A stretch of DNA of 64,000 nucleotides from Crocinitomix catalasitica ATCC 23190 (GCF_000621625.1 NZ_JHXV01000011.1:82733-146732), one strand, 5' to 3'; counted from the stretch's first letter, positions 50,152 to 59,415 are shown. Notes: generated by a model not told the origin, from the letters alone. Translations and numbers: made by a program.

Positions 50152-53100
50152 ATGAAATTGAATAATTTAATCCTGCCATTTATTACTTTCGGACTTTTTG
50201 CGGCGAATGTTTATGGCCAGTTTGGACCCGAAATAATACTGACCGAAAATATGGACGAACCAAGTTCGGTCTTTATCGCAGATATTAATGGAGACGGTCG
50301 TGATGATATTTTGGCTGGTTCTTTTAAAGATAATAAGATCCTTTGGTATCAATATATTTCTCCAGGTGAGTATTCCAAACAACATATCATTTCAACACAA
50401 TCAATTGGTGTTAAATCGGTTTTTGCTGCTGATTTAGATTTAGATGGAGATATGGATGTAATCGCCGCATCTGCAACAGACAATTCAATAGCATGGTTTG
50501 AGAACTTAGGAGAAGGGGAATTTGGCGAAAGAATAGTTTTGTCAGATTTACATTCAGACCCTTCGTGTTTATTAGTAGCTGATCTTGATGAGGATGGTGA
50601 TCTTGATATTTTATCAGCATCTTATGATAGCGATAAGGTGGTTTGGTTTGAAAATTTTGGGGATGGTACTTTTGCTCCATTAACCGTAATTTCTACTTTG
50701 GCAAACGGACCACGAGACCTATCTGTTGCAGATCTCGATGACGATGGTGATATGGATGTGGTATCCGCATCTGACATTGACGATAAAATTGCTTGGTATG
50801 AAAATTTAGGAGGTGGGACATATGCAGCACAAATTACTATTTCTTCATCTGCAGATGCAGCAAATGCAGTTGCTATTTTAGATGCTGACGGTGATGGTGA
50901 TTTAGATGTTTTTTCAACGTCGAAGTTAGACAATAAAGTAGCGTGGTATGAAAATGATGGTGGGGGCATTTTTGGAACAGAACATGTCATTTCGTCTGAT
51001 GTAAATGATGCTAAATTAATTCATGTTGCAGATATAGATGGAGACGGTTTATCTGATGTACTTACGACTTCTGAAGGTGATTTTGAATTTGTTTGGTTTC
51101 AGAATTTGGGTGGAGGAGTTTATAGCGCTAAAATTGTATTGGCGGAAATAGAATATTATTATTTAAGCGATATTGTGACAGGTGATCTTGATGAGGATGG
51201 TGATGAGGATGTTTTTGCGACGATTGATGGAAAGGATAATTTAGTAGTTTATGAAAATTTGGGTGCAGGAGTTTTTGCCGAAGAATCTATTATTAATCTA
51301 TCAATAGAAAGAGGGAGAATTGTTAAATGTGTTGATATTAACAGAGATGGTGACGTAGATATTTTATATTTAAGTGAAGGGTTATTTCCCGAAACTCGTA
51401 AGTTAGGATGGTTTGAAAACCTAGGATATGGTGAGTTTTCAAAAGAAAAAATATTATTCATATCAAATTCGCGATCTCCAAGAGGGTTTGATGTTGGAGA
51501 TATTGATAATGATGGCGACTTGGACATTATATTTACAATACCTTCTGGAGTAGGTCCTCGTATTGCTTGGTTTGAAAATTACGGCGATACACTATTCTCA
51601 GAAGTTATATATTTTGAAGACATAGTAAGTGTTGCTGATCAAATTCAGTTTGTTGATTACGACAATGATGGCGATCTTGACTTTGTTGTCGGAAATGGTG
51701 GTTACGCTTATTCTTATGAAAATCTTGGAGACGGAAGTTTTTTTGAAACGAGTCTAATTCCTGTACCTAGCGGATCAATCAACTCAGTTGAATGTGTTGA
51801 TCTTAATGGGGATGGAAATCTCGATATTTTAATAGCATTGTATCGAGAACATCCCGATCAAATTGCTTGGCTTAAAAATCGAGGGGATGGTACCTTTGAT
51901 CCTTATGCATTTGTCTCTGCCGTTGGAGATGTCATGGCACTTGCATATGGCTTTGATATTGATGATGACGGTGATGTAGATATTGTTTCTGGCTCGTATA
52001 ATGATGGATTACTTTCTTGGTTTGAAAACGATGGTGATGGCAATTTTGGTGATCAAATTGTGCTTTCTTCTTTGGTGAATGGTATTTCTCAAATTTCACA
52101 TGTCGACCTGGATGTAGATGGTAAAAAAGATCTACTTATCGCTTCTGGAAATGGTTCTGCCTGGTTTAGGAACATTGGAATTGGAGAATTTGGTGAAAAA
52201 CAATTGATTACGCAATTTCCTTTCTATCCGGGCGGCTTATCTGCAAATGCGGTTGATATTGATTTAGATGGGGATATAGATATAGTTTCATCATCCAATT
52301 TTTATAAAACTTTGCACTGGCAAGCCAACCAATCTGTTTACCCGATTCAAATAAAAGGTAAATTATACATTGACCTTAACTTAAATGGTGAGCTTGATGA
52401 TACTGATATCGGTATGCGTGAGGTTGGCATCATTTCTGATCCAGTAAGTGATTTTGCTTATACTTCTCCAGAAGGTGACTATTTTATGAATTTTAGTGAT
52501 GAATTAGGCACTTATTCTATTCAACCACAAGAATTAGAGCATTGGTCAATTTTTAGTGATCCTTTAATATTCGAGGTTGAAATCGAAGAAGCTGCTTTAG
52601 CTTTAGATAGTTTAAATTTTGGGTTTAAACCCGATACTTTGATTCACGATATCGATCCTTTATTGGTCGGTGCTTTTCCAAGATGTAATGACACAATTAA
52701 TTATTGGATTAATATTGAAAATAAAGGTACAACCTTACCTTCAGGAAGTATTCATTTGCATTTAGATGATAGTGTGATTTTTGTTTCGTCTCTCATTGAA
52801 CCAGACTCTATTATAGGTCAAGACGTGTATTGGCATTATGATAGCCTAATTTATTTTTCGGATTATCTTCTAAACTTGCACGTGAGAATGCCAACCTTCA
52901 TGAGCATGGGTGATACATTAATTAGTTTCGTTGCCATTAATGTTCTTGATGAATCGGGAACAGAAGTACTCATGACTGTAGATTCATTAATGCACCCTCT
53001 TTTCTGTGGATATGATCCCAATGATAAATTAGTAACCCCAGCAGGGATTGATTCAATTGGTATTATTCCCAATTCAACCGAAAGCTTAGAATATACCATC

Positions 53101-53931
53101 CGTTTTCAAAACACCGGAACGGATACTGCTTTTAATATAATAATTAAAGATTTACTTGATCCAAATCTTGATTGGAGAAGTCTTGATCCAATCGCCAGCA
53201 GTCACCCAATGACAGTTAGCGTAAACCACCCTGGAGATGTGAGTTTTAAATTTGAAAATATCATGCTGCCCGATAGTAATGTTAACTTTTTAGGCAGTCA
53301 AGGGTTCGTACGTTATCGCATTAATTTATTGGAAGATCTAAGCGCTGGAACACAAATCAAAAATTATGCTGATATCTATTTTGATGCTAATCCACCTGTA
53401 ATAACCAATACAACAATCAATACTATTGGTTGTGATCCTAGTTTTGTAACCATAAATCCGGTACAAGAATTTATTTGCCCAGAATCAGGTTTAATTCAAT
53501 TAACAGCTTCAGTTAATGATGGTGTTTTTAGTGGTGTAGGAATTGAAGGAGACAAATTCGACCCTGCTAAAGCTGGAATCGGTAGTCATTCGATTACGTA
53601 TCGTTTAAACGAACCACAAGGATGCCAAACAACTATCACAATAGATGTAGGTAGTTGCACAGCTGGGGAATTAGATGAAGACTTAGTACAAGTATTCCCG
53701 AATCCGGCAAAAGGCTCTTCAACCATACATTTTGGAAGTTCAATTCAACAAGGCCGTTATAGCATGCAATTGTTTAATTTATCCGGTGGAATGATTTATG
53801 AAGATCCTGATATTAGCGGAGAAAGCACGATTATTGATCTCAAAAATTTTGCTGCGGGGTCATACTATATTCAAATTATTGAAGTAGAAACAAAAGAAAA
53901 AATTTATAGCGATAAGTTAATCGTTATTTAA
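50152..53931 (+). CDS. Giant FG-GAP/VCBS-repeat T9SS-exported protein
   Basis: The 1259-residue protein has a signal peptide (FGLFAANVYGQ). A long run of FG-GAP/VCBS repeats (about 35-730) carries DINGDGRDD, DLDLDGDMD, DLDEDGDLD, DIDNDGDLD and many related Ca-binding-like loops, each followed by a WFEN-type strand. A short SdrD-like linker (LYIDLNLNGELDDTDIGMREVGI) comes next, then a DUF11/DUF7619-like domain (CGYDPNDKLVTPAG ... YTIRFQNTGTDTAFNIIIKD). The end is a T9SS sorting domain (VFPNPAKGSSTIHF ... AGSYYIQIIEVETKEKIYSDKLIV). It is probably a surface adhesin built of two propellers. Confidence 0.9.
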   Translation: MKLNNLILPFITFGLFAANVYGQFGPEIILTENMDEPSSVFIADINGDGRDDILAGSFKDNKILWYQYISPGEYSKQHIISTQSIGVKSVFAADLDLDGDMDVIAASATDNSIAWFENLGEGEFGERIVLSDLHSDPSCLLVADLDEDGDLDILSASYDSDKVVWFENFGDGTFAPLTVISTLANGPRDLSVADLDDDGDMDVVSASDIDDKIAWYENLGGGTYAAQITISSSADAANAVAILDADGDGDLDVFSTSKLDNKVAWYENDGGGIFGTEHVISSDVNDAKLIHVADIDGDGLSDVLTTSEGDFEFVWFQNLGGGVYSAKIVLAEIEYYYLSDIVTGDLDEDGDEDVFATIDGKDNLVVYENLGAGVFAEESIINLSIERGRIVKCVDINRDGDVDILYLSEGLFPETRKLGWFENLGYGEFSKEKILFISNSRSPRGFDVGDIDNDGDLDIIFTIPSGVGPRIAWFENYGDTLFSEVIYFEDIVSVADQIQFVDYDNDGDLDFVVGNGGYAYSYENLGDGSFFETSLIPVPSGSINSVECVDLNGDGNLDILIALYREHPDQIAWLKNRGDGTFDPYAFVSAVGDVMALAYGFDIDDDGDVDIVSGSYNDGLLSWFENDGDGNFGDQIVLSSLVNGISQISHVDLDVDGKKDLLIASGNGSAWFRNIGIGEFGEKQLITQFPFYPGGLSANAVDIDLDGDIDIVSSSNFYKTLHWQANQSVYPIQIKGKLYIDLNLNGELDDTDIGMREVGIISDPVSDFAYTSPEGDYFMNFSDELGTYSIQPQELEHWSIFSDPLIFEVEIEEAALALDSLNFGFKPDTLIHDIDPLLVGAFPRCNDTINYWINIENKGTTLPSGSIHLHLDDSVIFVSSLIEPDSIIGQDVYWHYDSLIYFSDYLLNLHVRMPTFMSMGDTLISFVAINVLDESGTEVLMTVDSLMHPLFCGYDPNDKLVTPAGIDSIGIIPNSTESLEYTIRFQNTGTDTAFNIIIKDLLDPNLDWRSLDPIASSHPMTVSVNHPGDVSFKFENIMLPDSNVNFLGSQGFVRYRINLLEDLSAGTQIKNYADIYFDANPPVITNTTINTIGCDPSFVTINPVQEFICPESGLIQLTASVNDGVFSGVGIEGDKFDPAKAGIGSHSITYRLNEPQGCQTTITIDVGSCTAGELDEDLVQVFPNPAKGSSTIHFGSSIQQGRYSMQLFNLSGGMIYEDPDISGESTIIDLKNFAAGSYYIQIIEVETKEKIYSDKLIVI

Positions 53932-53938
53932 TTCCCCA

Positions 53939-54030
53939 CCCGCGCGCGGTCCCGAACACTTTCGGGATAGCAAAGCGCTTTGCACTGAGGCCCTCGGAGT
54001 GTGTGTTCTTATTTTGGCATTTGTAATGCC
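53939..54030 (+). repeat. Dispersed intergenic repeat, copy 1
   Basis: It starts with CCCGCGCGCGG, has the short palindrome TCCCGAACACTTTCGGGA (53950-53967), then GCACTGAGGCCCTCGGAG and a 3' hairpin (TGGCAT/ATGCCA). Copy 2 at 57194-57264 shares the middle and end blocks. It sits between two convergent genes, so it could also serve as a bidirectional transcription stop. Confidence 0.7.
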
Positions 54031-54042
54031 AATTTCAAATTA

Positions 54043-55461
54043 TTACCTTTCAAAATATTTCTCTAAATCCTTTTTTAGATTATTAGAAGGGTATGATGCG
54101 TTACCATTTACGATTTCACCTTGTTTGTTGACAAGAATAAAACGTGGAATCGATTGCAAATTAAATTCCGAAAGTTGATCAGAACTCCAACCTCCTTCTG
54201 CGTATAAATGGGATAAATTTGTTTTAGGTTTAATAGATTTCTTCCACAATTCGTACGTATTATGTTCGAGACTTACAGCCAAAAAGGTGATTTCTGGATA
54301 TTCACTTGCCAAATTTTCAATAATAGGTTGCTCTTTCTTGCAAGGAATGCAATTTGAACCGGTAAAATATAGCACAATATTCTTACCCGACCAATTTGAC
54401 AAACATATCTCGTCTCCCGAATTATTTAAAAGACAAAATTCTGGTTTCAATCCAAGCAAAGCTTTTTCTTCATATTGTTTTTTCACATGATCATAAAACT
54501 TTCTCTCAACGCAAATTGAATCAAATTTTTGGATTAATTCTCCGCAAGATTGATATGAATCGAAATCAGAAATCTTACTAATATTATTTCTTAAGATGGC
54601 ACACATAGCGAGATCACGTGTTTTACCGTCTAAGGTGTTTTTTGCAGTATTAAACTTAAATTGATACGCATTATATTGTTTTAAATCCGGATCCTTATGC
54701 TCGTAGGCTCTAAAATAAAGATTGTCAATATAGGAATCAACGAACGAAGAGTAATGCCCTAAATTAATATGGTTGTCATTTGTTAATGCATTTGTAAATC
54801 GTTTATAAAAATCATCATCAACCATGTAATAATCGAGCGATTCCTTATTCGTCGCATAATAAAAATGATGCTCAAAATAATCTATGATTTTTGCCTCATG
54901 TTCATACTTCATTGTTGTCTTCATATAGCGACGGAAACTTTCAGGAAAGTCATTTGAATCACATACAGAATCAACTTCAAAGCTTCTTTTATCAAAATGA
55001 TTCTGCTGATCATCTAAATATGCATCAAAATCTAGTTTAAGAGAATTTTTGTGCTCGTTGTCGTAACCACCATTCCTTTGGTATCGATCCTGATAATTCA
55101 ACCAATATTTATACAGAGAATCGTGACTCGATGTATAATTTATTTTTCCATTTTCATCTTTAGTAAATTGAAATTCGATTGTTTTATTGGGATCTGGAAA
55201 AATTAGAATTGAATAATTTTCAACTTGTATGTAGCTTTCCAGGCTGGTATCTATATCGTCGATGAAGATTTTACCATCGTTTAATTTAAATGAGTCAATA
55301 ATTGTAGGCGGTAAAAACCACAAGTCTAACTGTTTTAAATAAAGGCTGGTAGATTTTAACTCATCATCCACTGAAACTTGAACCTGGAATTTGGTGTTTT
55401 GAGCGGTAATAATTTGAACGCCTAAAGTTAGTAAGGCGAATATTAAAGTGATTAGTTTCAT
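54043..55461 (-). CDS. TlpA-like thioredoxin-fold exported protein
   Basis: The 472-residue protein has a signal peptide (LITLIFALLTLGVQIITAQ), a beta-rich DUF4369-like N-terminal part and a helical middle. The C-terminal thioredoxin-like domain (about 335-470) has the redox motif CIPC in FTGSNCIPCKKEQP. Such proteins in Bacteroidota reduce or form disulfides in the periplasm, often for cytochrome or surface protein maturation. It may share a transcript with the small antitoxin-like gene at 55467. Confidence 0.87.
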   Translation of the reverse strand: MKLITLIFALLTLGVQIITAQNTKFQVQVSVDDELKSTSLYLKQLDLWFLPPTIIDSFKLNDGKIFIDDIDTSLESYIQVENYSILIFPDPNKTIEFQFTKDENGKINYTSSHDSLYKYWLNYQDRYQRNGGYDNEHKNSLKLDFDAYLDDQQNHFDKRSFEVDSVCDSNDFPESFRRYMKTTMKYEHEAKIIDYFEHHFYYATNKESLDYYMVDDDFYKRFTNALTNDNHINLGHYSSFVDSYIDNLYFRAYEHKDPDLKQYNAYQFKFNTAKNTLDGKTRDLAMCAILRNNISKISDFDSYQSCGELIQKFDSICVERKFYDHVKKQYEEKALLGLKPEFCLLNNSGDEICLSNWSGKNIVLYFTGSNCIPCKKEQPIIENLASEYPEITFLAVSLEHNTYELWKKSIKPKTNLSHLYAEGGWSSDQLSEFNLQSIPRFILVNKQGEIVNGNASYPSNNLKKDLEKYFER

Positions 55462-55466
55462 AGCGT

Positions 55467-55691
55467 TTATGTGAAATATTTAGATGCTAACTCATCCATA
55501 GATTGATCAAAATCAATTCCAGATTGTGGAGACTTCTCTAATTCTTCAATGCTGCGTTTAACTTCCTCTTTCTGCCAATTTGGTATATCAATGTCAGGAT
55601 TTCCTTTTTCTAACATACCAAAAGATTTAAGAAAGTACAATATCGCCTTCCCTTTTTCAGTTGAATCATCTATGTTGAATGTGTAGATCAT
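55467..55691 (-). CDS. Small antitoxin-like protein (RelB-like tail)
   Basis: The 74-residue acidic protein has an N-terminal beta-alpha unit (MIYTFNIDDSTEKGKAILYFLKS) and a C-terminal tail (DIPNWQKEEVKRSIEELEKSPQSGIDFDQSMDELASKY). The tail has the look of antitoxins that wrap RelE/YoeB-type toxins. No toxin ORF is attached to it. It lies 39 bases downstream of the broken toxin in the same direction. Confidence 0.6.
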   Translation of the reverse strand: MIYTFNIDDSTEKGKAILYFLKSFGMLEKGNPDIDIPNWQKEEVKRSIEELEKSPQSGIDFDQSMDELASKYFT

Positions 55692-55729
55692 ATAATCAAA
55701 GTTACAAAAAACAATTCCACATTTTCAAC

Positions 55730-55996
55730 TTAGTAATAATGGCCTTTTAAAGAAAGAATTAGTAGCTTATTTTTTTCTTCAAGAATTTGGTAAATTATAC
55801 GGTGTTCTTTATTAATTCTTCTTGACCAATAACCAGAAAGCTCATGTTTAAGTTATTCGGGTTTACCAATTCCTTCAAATGGATTTGCTTCGATGGCTTC
55901 AAGTAGAAGAGTAATTTTTTTAATTATAGATTTGTTTCCAGATTTTTTCCAAAAGTCACGATCCTTTAAAGCGTCAGGGGTATAGCTTACTTCCAT
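55730..55996 (-). pseudogene. YoeB/Txe-type toxin inactivated by a nonsense codon
   Basis: The frame from the ATG at 55996 to the TAA at 55730 has 88 codons, close to the 84 of YoeB. It is interrupted by a TAA at codon 48 (55853-55855). The upstream part (VSYTPDALKDRDFWKKSGNK ... EGIGKPE) and downstream part (LKHELSGYWSRRINKEHRIIYQI ... LSLKGHYY) together match the family. The Arg and the His-Tyr C-terminal catalytic residues are kept after the stop. The premature codon replaces the residue in KPE-x-LKHEL. The start overlaps the antitoxin end by 10 bases, the normal toxin-antitoxin arrangement. Confidence 0.85.
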
Positions 55997-56196
55997 AAAT
56001 CTTCGGTCTTTATCACCTTGTCTTTACCTTGCGAATGTTGAAGTTTACTATTTTTTATTTTTTCCAGAAACTCAGGAGAATACGCTTTAACTTTGGTTAT
56101 TTCAAATTTCATTTTCAACGCTTTAATAAAAGCTTTCAATGCGTTTGCTTGTTCCTCGTTTTCAGGCTGAATAACGTAAATATCTTCTGCTTTCAT
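55987..56196 (-). CDS. Antitoxin of the YoeB-type pair (DUF2683-like)
   Basis: The 69-residue protein (IYVIQPENEEQANALKAFIKALKMKF ...) matches the short DUF2683-like antitoxins that precede YoeB/Txe toxins in Bacteroidota. It is complete and overlaps the start of the broken toxin by 10 bases. It should neutralise the toxin and repress the operon promoter together with it. Confidence 0.8.
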   Translation of the reverse strand: MKAEDIYVIQPENEEQANALKAFIKALKMKFEITKVKAYSPEFLEKIKNSKLQHSQGKDKVIKTEDLWK

Positions 56197-56224
56197 AATT
56201 AAGTTAATTTTTTACGAAGTGATT

Positions 56225-56455
56225 TTATTTGAATAGTTCAGGGTATTTTTTTTTGGTCTCCCTCACCATTTGGGTATGCGTAACTCCACCTTCATCTTGT
56301 AAAGATTGAATAGATTCATCTAAAGCCTTTTTTAAATCATCTGTTAATTCTATGTCACTTTCCTCATTTGCTACTACTTTGACATAATCCAGCGTTTTAA
56401 TGAATTTTAAAAAAGCGATTGCTTTGCTGTCTGGTATATTTAGTGATATTTTCAT
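56225..56455 (-). CDS. Orphan antitoxin-like small protein
   Basis: The ATG at 56455 is chosen (MKISLNIPDSKAIAFLKFIK); the longer frame to 56494 has a less likely leader. The 76-residue product has an N-terminal strand-helix and an acidic helix with a tail (TKKKYPELF) like other Bacteroidota antitoxins of RelE-type systems. It lies 28 bases upstream of the complete antitoxin and could be an operon member or an orphan. Confidence 0.6.
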   Translation of the reverse strand: MKISLNIPDSKAIAFLKFIKTLDYVKVVANEESDIELTDDLKKALDESIQSLQDEGGVTHTQMVRETKKKYPELFK

Positions 56456-56663
56456 GTGAATCAGATGATTTAACCAAAGATACGAAAAAAGCATTTTAGA
56501 TGAAAATTTTATTTGTATTGGCTCGTAACGTTAGTGACTAGTTATAATAGACTGTAATAATATTAATAGAATTGAAATAATTTAGTTGGTAGGCCGTTTT
56601 CTAATAGAAAGAAATTTACATGGAAAGATTAATAAATAAAAAGGAATTCTGCTGAATGTAAAT

Positions 56664-57176
56664 ATGAGATTATTAATAATTGCCATATTACTGATTTTTA
56701 AAACTTTTTCGGGTTTTAGTAATGAAATATACTCCGTTATTTCTGATGATTCCGTTAAAATTAAAATAGATTATGAAATTTATTTTTGGTCAGACACTTT
56801 AGATTCGGATTTAATCTATTTCAATCAAATTGAAAGTCAAGATGAAAGTAAGATATTTAAGTTTGAAGAATTTATTTGGAAAGATCATGTTGAATTAAAA
56901 ATAGTTTTTGCAAGTGCAGATATTGCTGTTTTTAAATTGTCCCCAGGCGGAGACAAAGAAATTATAATAGTAATTGATAATTTAAGTTTGAGAAAAGAGT
57001 ATGGAAATATAGAAGGTTTGATATTAGTTATTCACAAACGAAAACTAAAAGATGATTCTTTTTTATATTATAAACTTCGTAAATTAAAAGTTGGAAAAAT
57101 TCGATATGCGATAATTTTTAATAACTCTCCTAAATTTAAGTCACTTAATAAATTGGAGAAATTTATAAGTAAATGA
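56664..57176 (+). CDS. Hypothetical exported protein
   Basis: The 170-residue product has a signal peptide (LLIIAILLIFKTFSGFS) and a beta-rich mature part with many charged residues (KIKIDYEIYFWSDTL, HVELKIVFASADIAVF). No family or catalytic motif is recognised. It is flanked by the antitoxin cluster and a dispersed repeat. Confidence 0.6.
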   Translation: MRLLIIAILLIFKTFSGFSNEIYSVISDDSVKIKIDYEIYFWSDTLDSDLIYFNQIESQDESKIFKFEEFIWKDHVELKIVFASADIAVFKLSPGGDKEIIIVIDNLSLRKEYGNIEGLILVIHKRKLKDDSFLYYKLRKLKVGKIRYAIIFNNSPKFKSLNKLEKFISK

Positions 57177-57193
57177 TTCAGTGTCTCCATCTC

Positions 57194-57264
57194 GCCCGCT
57201 CCCGAATGCGCGTTGCACTGAGGCCCTCGAAGTTTTTGTTCTTATTTTGGCATTTGTAATGCCA
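57194..57264 (+). repeat. Dispersed intergenic repeat, copy 2
   Basis: It shares with copy 1 (53939-54030) the block GCACTGAGGCCCTCG, then TTGTTCTTATTTTGGCATTT and the end hairpin TGGCAT/ATGCCA. The long GC-rich palindrome of copy 1 is shortened here. Both copies have the same orientation. Confidence 0.7.
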
Positions 57265-57355
57265 TTTAGAATCTTGAAAAGTCTTCTGGGTCTGCAGCAA
57301 CTTGCTCTGCTGTTTGTGAATTTTAACTATTTTTAGGTCTAATAAAGTTCAATAA

Positions 57356-58041
57356 ATGAAAAGAGTATTCCAAATAAGTGTGGTGTTTTTAATTTTCGGA
57401 TTTATAACCAATTGCAAAGTAGATGAGCGAAAAATGGAATTTATTAGAGATTTGCAAAATCGATATAATTGTGAAGTATCGCTAGGTGATACTTACGAAA
57501 AAAGAACAAATCAAGATACCAAAAAATTTATTAAGGTAACTTTTTCTGACTGTTATGTATTGAAAAAGGACAAAAATAAGGAAATGACTGGTATTGCGCT
57601 AGAAGTGTTTAAAATGAATCTTGATGACATTGATTTAGCAGGTGTTATAATGGATGTTAATTCTGAAGAGACGATTTTCGACACAGATTTGTTAAATGAG
57701 GTTTTAAAGGGTGAAGCATATATGTTTGATTTGTTCAACCTTATAAGTTTAAAAAATATGATACAGTATATGCCGACTTGAGTGAAGAGACAAAGAGTTT
57801 AACTTCAAAAAAGGATTTTACAAATTTTATGGATACAATTAATACTCAGGTAGATTTTATTAATTTGCGTTTGAATAATTTTGGTTTTATTAAAGAAACG
57901 ATAAAGGGTCAAAACTACGAATTAGCGTATCTTGAAGGCTATTTTGGTATAGAAAATAAAGATAGATTTGGATTGTTTTTGCCTAGAAATTTTGAACGAA
58001 AAATCTATGGGATGGAAATAGAAGAAATTAGTAGTGAATAA
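57356..58041 (+). pseudogene. Lipoprotein gene split by a one-base frameshift
   Basis: Two frames that overlap at 57778-57781 look like one gene. The first (57356-57781) has a lipoprotein signal (FGFITNC) and reads into DLFNLISLKNMIQYMPT, which looks non-native. The next frame is open from 57729 and reads FVQPYKFKKYDTVYADLSEE, joining smoothly to the 3' part (NFMDTINTQVDFINLRL ...). The switch lies at a run of three T (57730-57732); a fourth T would restore MFDFVQPYKFKKY. The intact product would be about 228 residues of unknown function. It could be a true frameshift mutation, a sequencing error, or a programmed shift. Confidence 0.65.
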
Positions 58042-58133
58042 TTAAACTTCTTACACTCCTTTGTGATGTCTAAACCGCATCTATTATTTGTACTAAATTT
58101 ATCTCAACAGTACCAGGAATAAAAATTTAAAGC

Positions 58134-58544
58134 ATGAAGTATGTAAAAATCGTTTTCGTATTCATATCGATGTACTCATGTAATAATAATGTAATTGATG
58201 GAACTTGGTCACATGATTATACAAAGTTCAATTTTGATGTGGATTCAACCTTCTCTGAACAATCTTCAGATATAGAATTAACACAAAATGATAGCATTAT
58301 ATTTAGTGCTAGTGGTGAAGTGCACACAACGAAAAAAACATTTAATGGTTCATGGTATATTAAGGATCGGAATATCCTGATTTTGGATGTAGATTGGGGA
58401 CAAAAGACAAATGAAATAAAACTAGGCAGTGGTACTTGGATGTTATTTAAAATCATAACGCTTGATAAGGAGGCTATGATATTAGAATCCGAAAACAGTA
58501 GAGGGATTTCAACACATTATTTTTCAAGAATTGTTAAATATTAA
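58134..58544 (+). CDS. Small lipocalin-like lipoprotein
   Basis: The 136-residue product has a short lipoprotein signal (FVFISMYSC) and a pattern of beta strands with the G-x-W motif near the start (DGTWSHDYTKFNF, FNGSWYIKDRNIL), typical of lipocalin-like folds in Bacteroidota. It is likely anchored in a membrane and binds a small hydrophobic ligand; the ligand is unknown. Confidence 0.65.
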   Translation: MKYVKIVFVFISMYSCNNNVIDGTWSHDYTKFNFDVDSTFSEQSSDIELTQNDSIIFSASGEVHTTKKTFNGSWYIKDRNILILDVDWGQKTNEIKLGSGTWMLFKIITLDKEAMILESENSRGISTHYFSRIVKY

Positions 58545-58652
58545 TCCCCGAAATGGATTGGTTAATTTAATAATAGTCTTTAAATGACTGGCATTAATAA
58601 ATCAATGGCAAGAATCTATTTTTTTAATATTTAATTTTTAAATTCGAGATAG

Positions 58653-59255
58653 ATGAATACAGGGGATAAATATAAGGTCAATGCAAATCAAGGTGAACAT
58701 AAGGTTTTGCCAAATAAACTCGGCATAACCAGGATAGATAAAATTGAAGAAGAAGAAGCAAAAGGATTTATAAATGCCAGTGTAGAGTTAAGTTTAAGCC
58801 TCGATGAAAACGTCAAGTTCGACTATGTTTATATTATGAATATACATAGGTTGGCTTTAGAGCATTTATATGAGTTTGCAGGTCAGGAAAGAGAAGTTAA
58901 TATGTCTAAAGGTGGGTTTTCTTTTCCTCCAGCTCGATTTTTAAAAGCTTCAATGTTAGAATTTGATAAAAATATTCTTTCAGAAATTCCAAGTGATTAT
59001 AGCAGTAAAGAAACCCTTATTGAACATATTGGTAAAGTTCATGGTGAGTTATTATATATTCATCCTTTCAGAGAAGGCAACGGTAGAACTGCGCGTTTAC
59101 TGGCTAATTTAATGGCATACAAAGCCGGTTACGATAGATTGAAATTTGAAAAGTTAGACAGTGATGAAATGTTTAATAAGTATATCGACGCCATTCAGAA
59201 AGCAGGATTGAAACAATACCAACCCATGATAGATATTATATCGCTTTTGATTTAG
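58653..59255 (+). CDS. Fic-domain AMP-transferase (toxin-like)
   Basis: The 200-residue protein is a near-minimal Fic domain. The catalytic loop HPFREGNGRTAR lies at residues 137-148 and matches HxFx(D/E)GNGRxxR with all catalytic and ATP-binding residues. A flap region (GGFSFPPARF) lies near 87-96. Fic enzymes transfer AMP to protein hydroxyls and are usually kept silent by an inhibitory helix with (S/T)xxxE(G/N). No such motif is present in this protein at either end, so it should need a separate antitoxin. One is found on the opposite strand overlapping its 3' end by 20 bases. Confidence 0.93.
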   Translation: MNTGDKYKVNANQGEHKVLPNKLGITRIDKIEEEEAKGFINASVELSLSLDENVKFDYVYIMNIHRLALEHLYEFAGQEREVNMSKGGFSFPPARFLKASMLEFDKNILSEIPSDYSSKETLIEHIGKVHGELLYIHPFREGNGRTARLLANLMAYKAGYDRLKFEKLDSDEMFNKYIDAIQKAGLKQYQPMIDIISLLI

Positions 59256-59415
59256 CGTTCTTATTAGCAGCATTAACTGCTAATTTATATGCTTCTTCAA
59301 ATGAAAGCGTAATACCTTCCAGCTTGAATGAAGCGACAGTTGCTTCTGCAATTGAAATCAATAATGCTTTCTTTGATTTTAGCGTTCTATTTGTTTTGAC
59401 AACATAAGGTATCAT
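59236..59415 (-). CDS. 59-residue VbhA-like (class I) Fic antitoxin candidate, convergent to fic
   Basis: ATG at 59415 and TAA at 59236-59238 enclose 59 codons on the strand opposite to fic, overlapping its 3' end by 20 bases. The product runs from basic (MIPYVVKTNRTLKSKK) into a helix with AEATVASFKLEGITLSFEEA. SFKLEG matches the class I inhibitory motif (S/T)xxxE(G/N), and the ASxxLEG layout resembles the VbhA core. A -7 promoter box lies 5 bases before the ATG, suggesting a leaderless mRNA of its own. Known class I antitoxin genes precede and overlap their fic gene on the same strand, so a convergent layout is unusual. Identity as antitoxin is inferred. Confidence 0.65.
   Translation of the reverse strand: MIPYVVKTNRTLKSKKALLISIAEATVASFKLEGITLSFEEAYKLAVNAANKNAKSKAI

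Noticed and set aside
54287..54581. Plus-strand frames opposite the TlpA-like gene
   Set aside because: They are shadows of a well-supported thioredoxin-fold gene.
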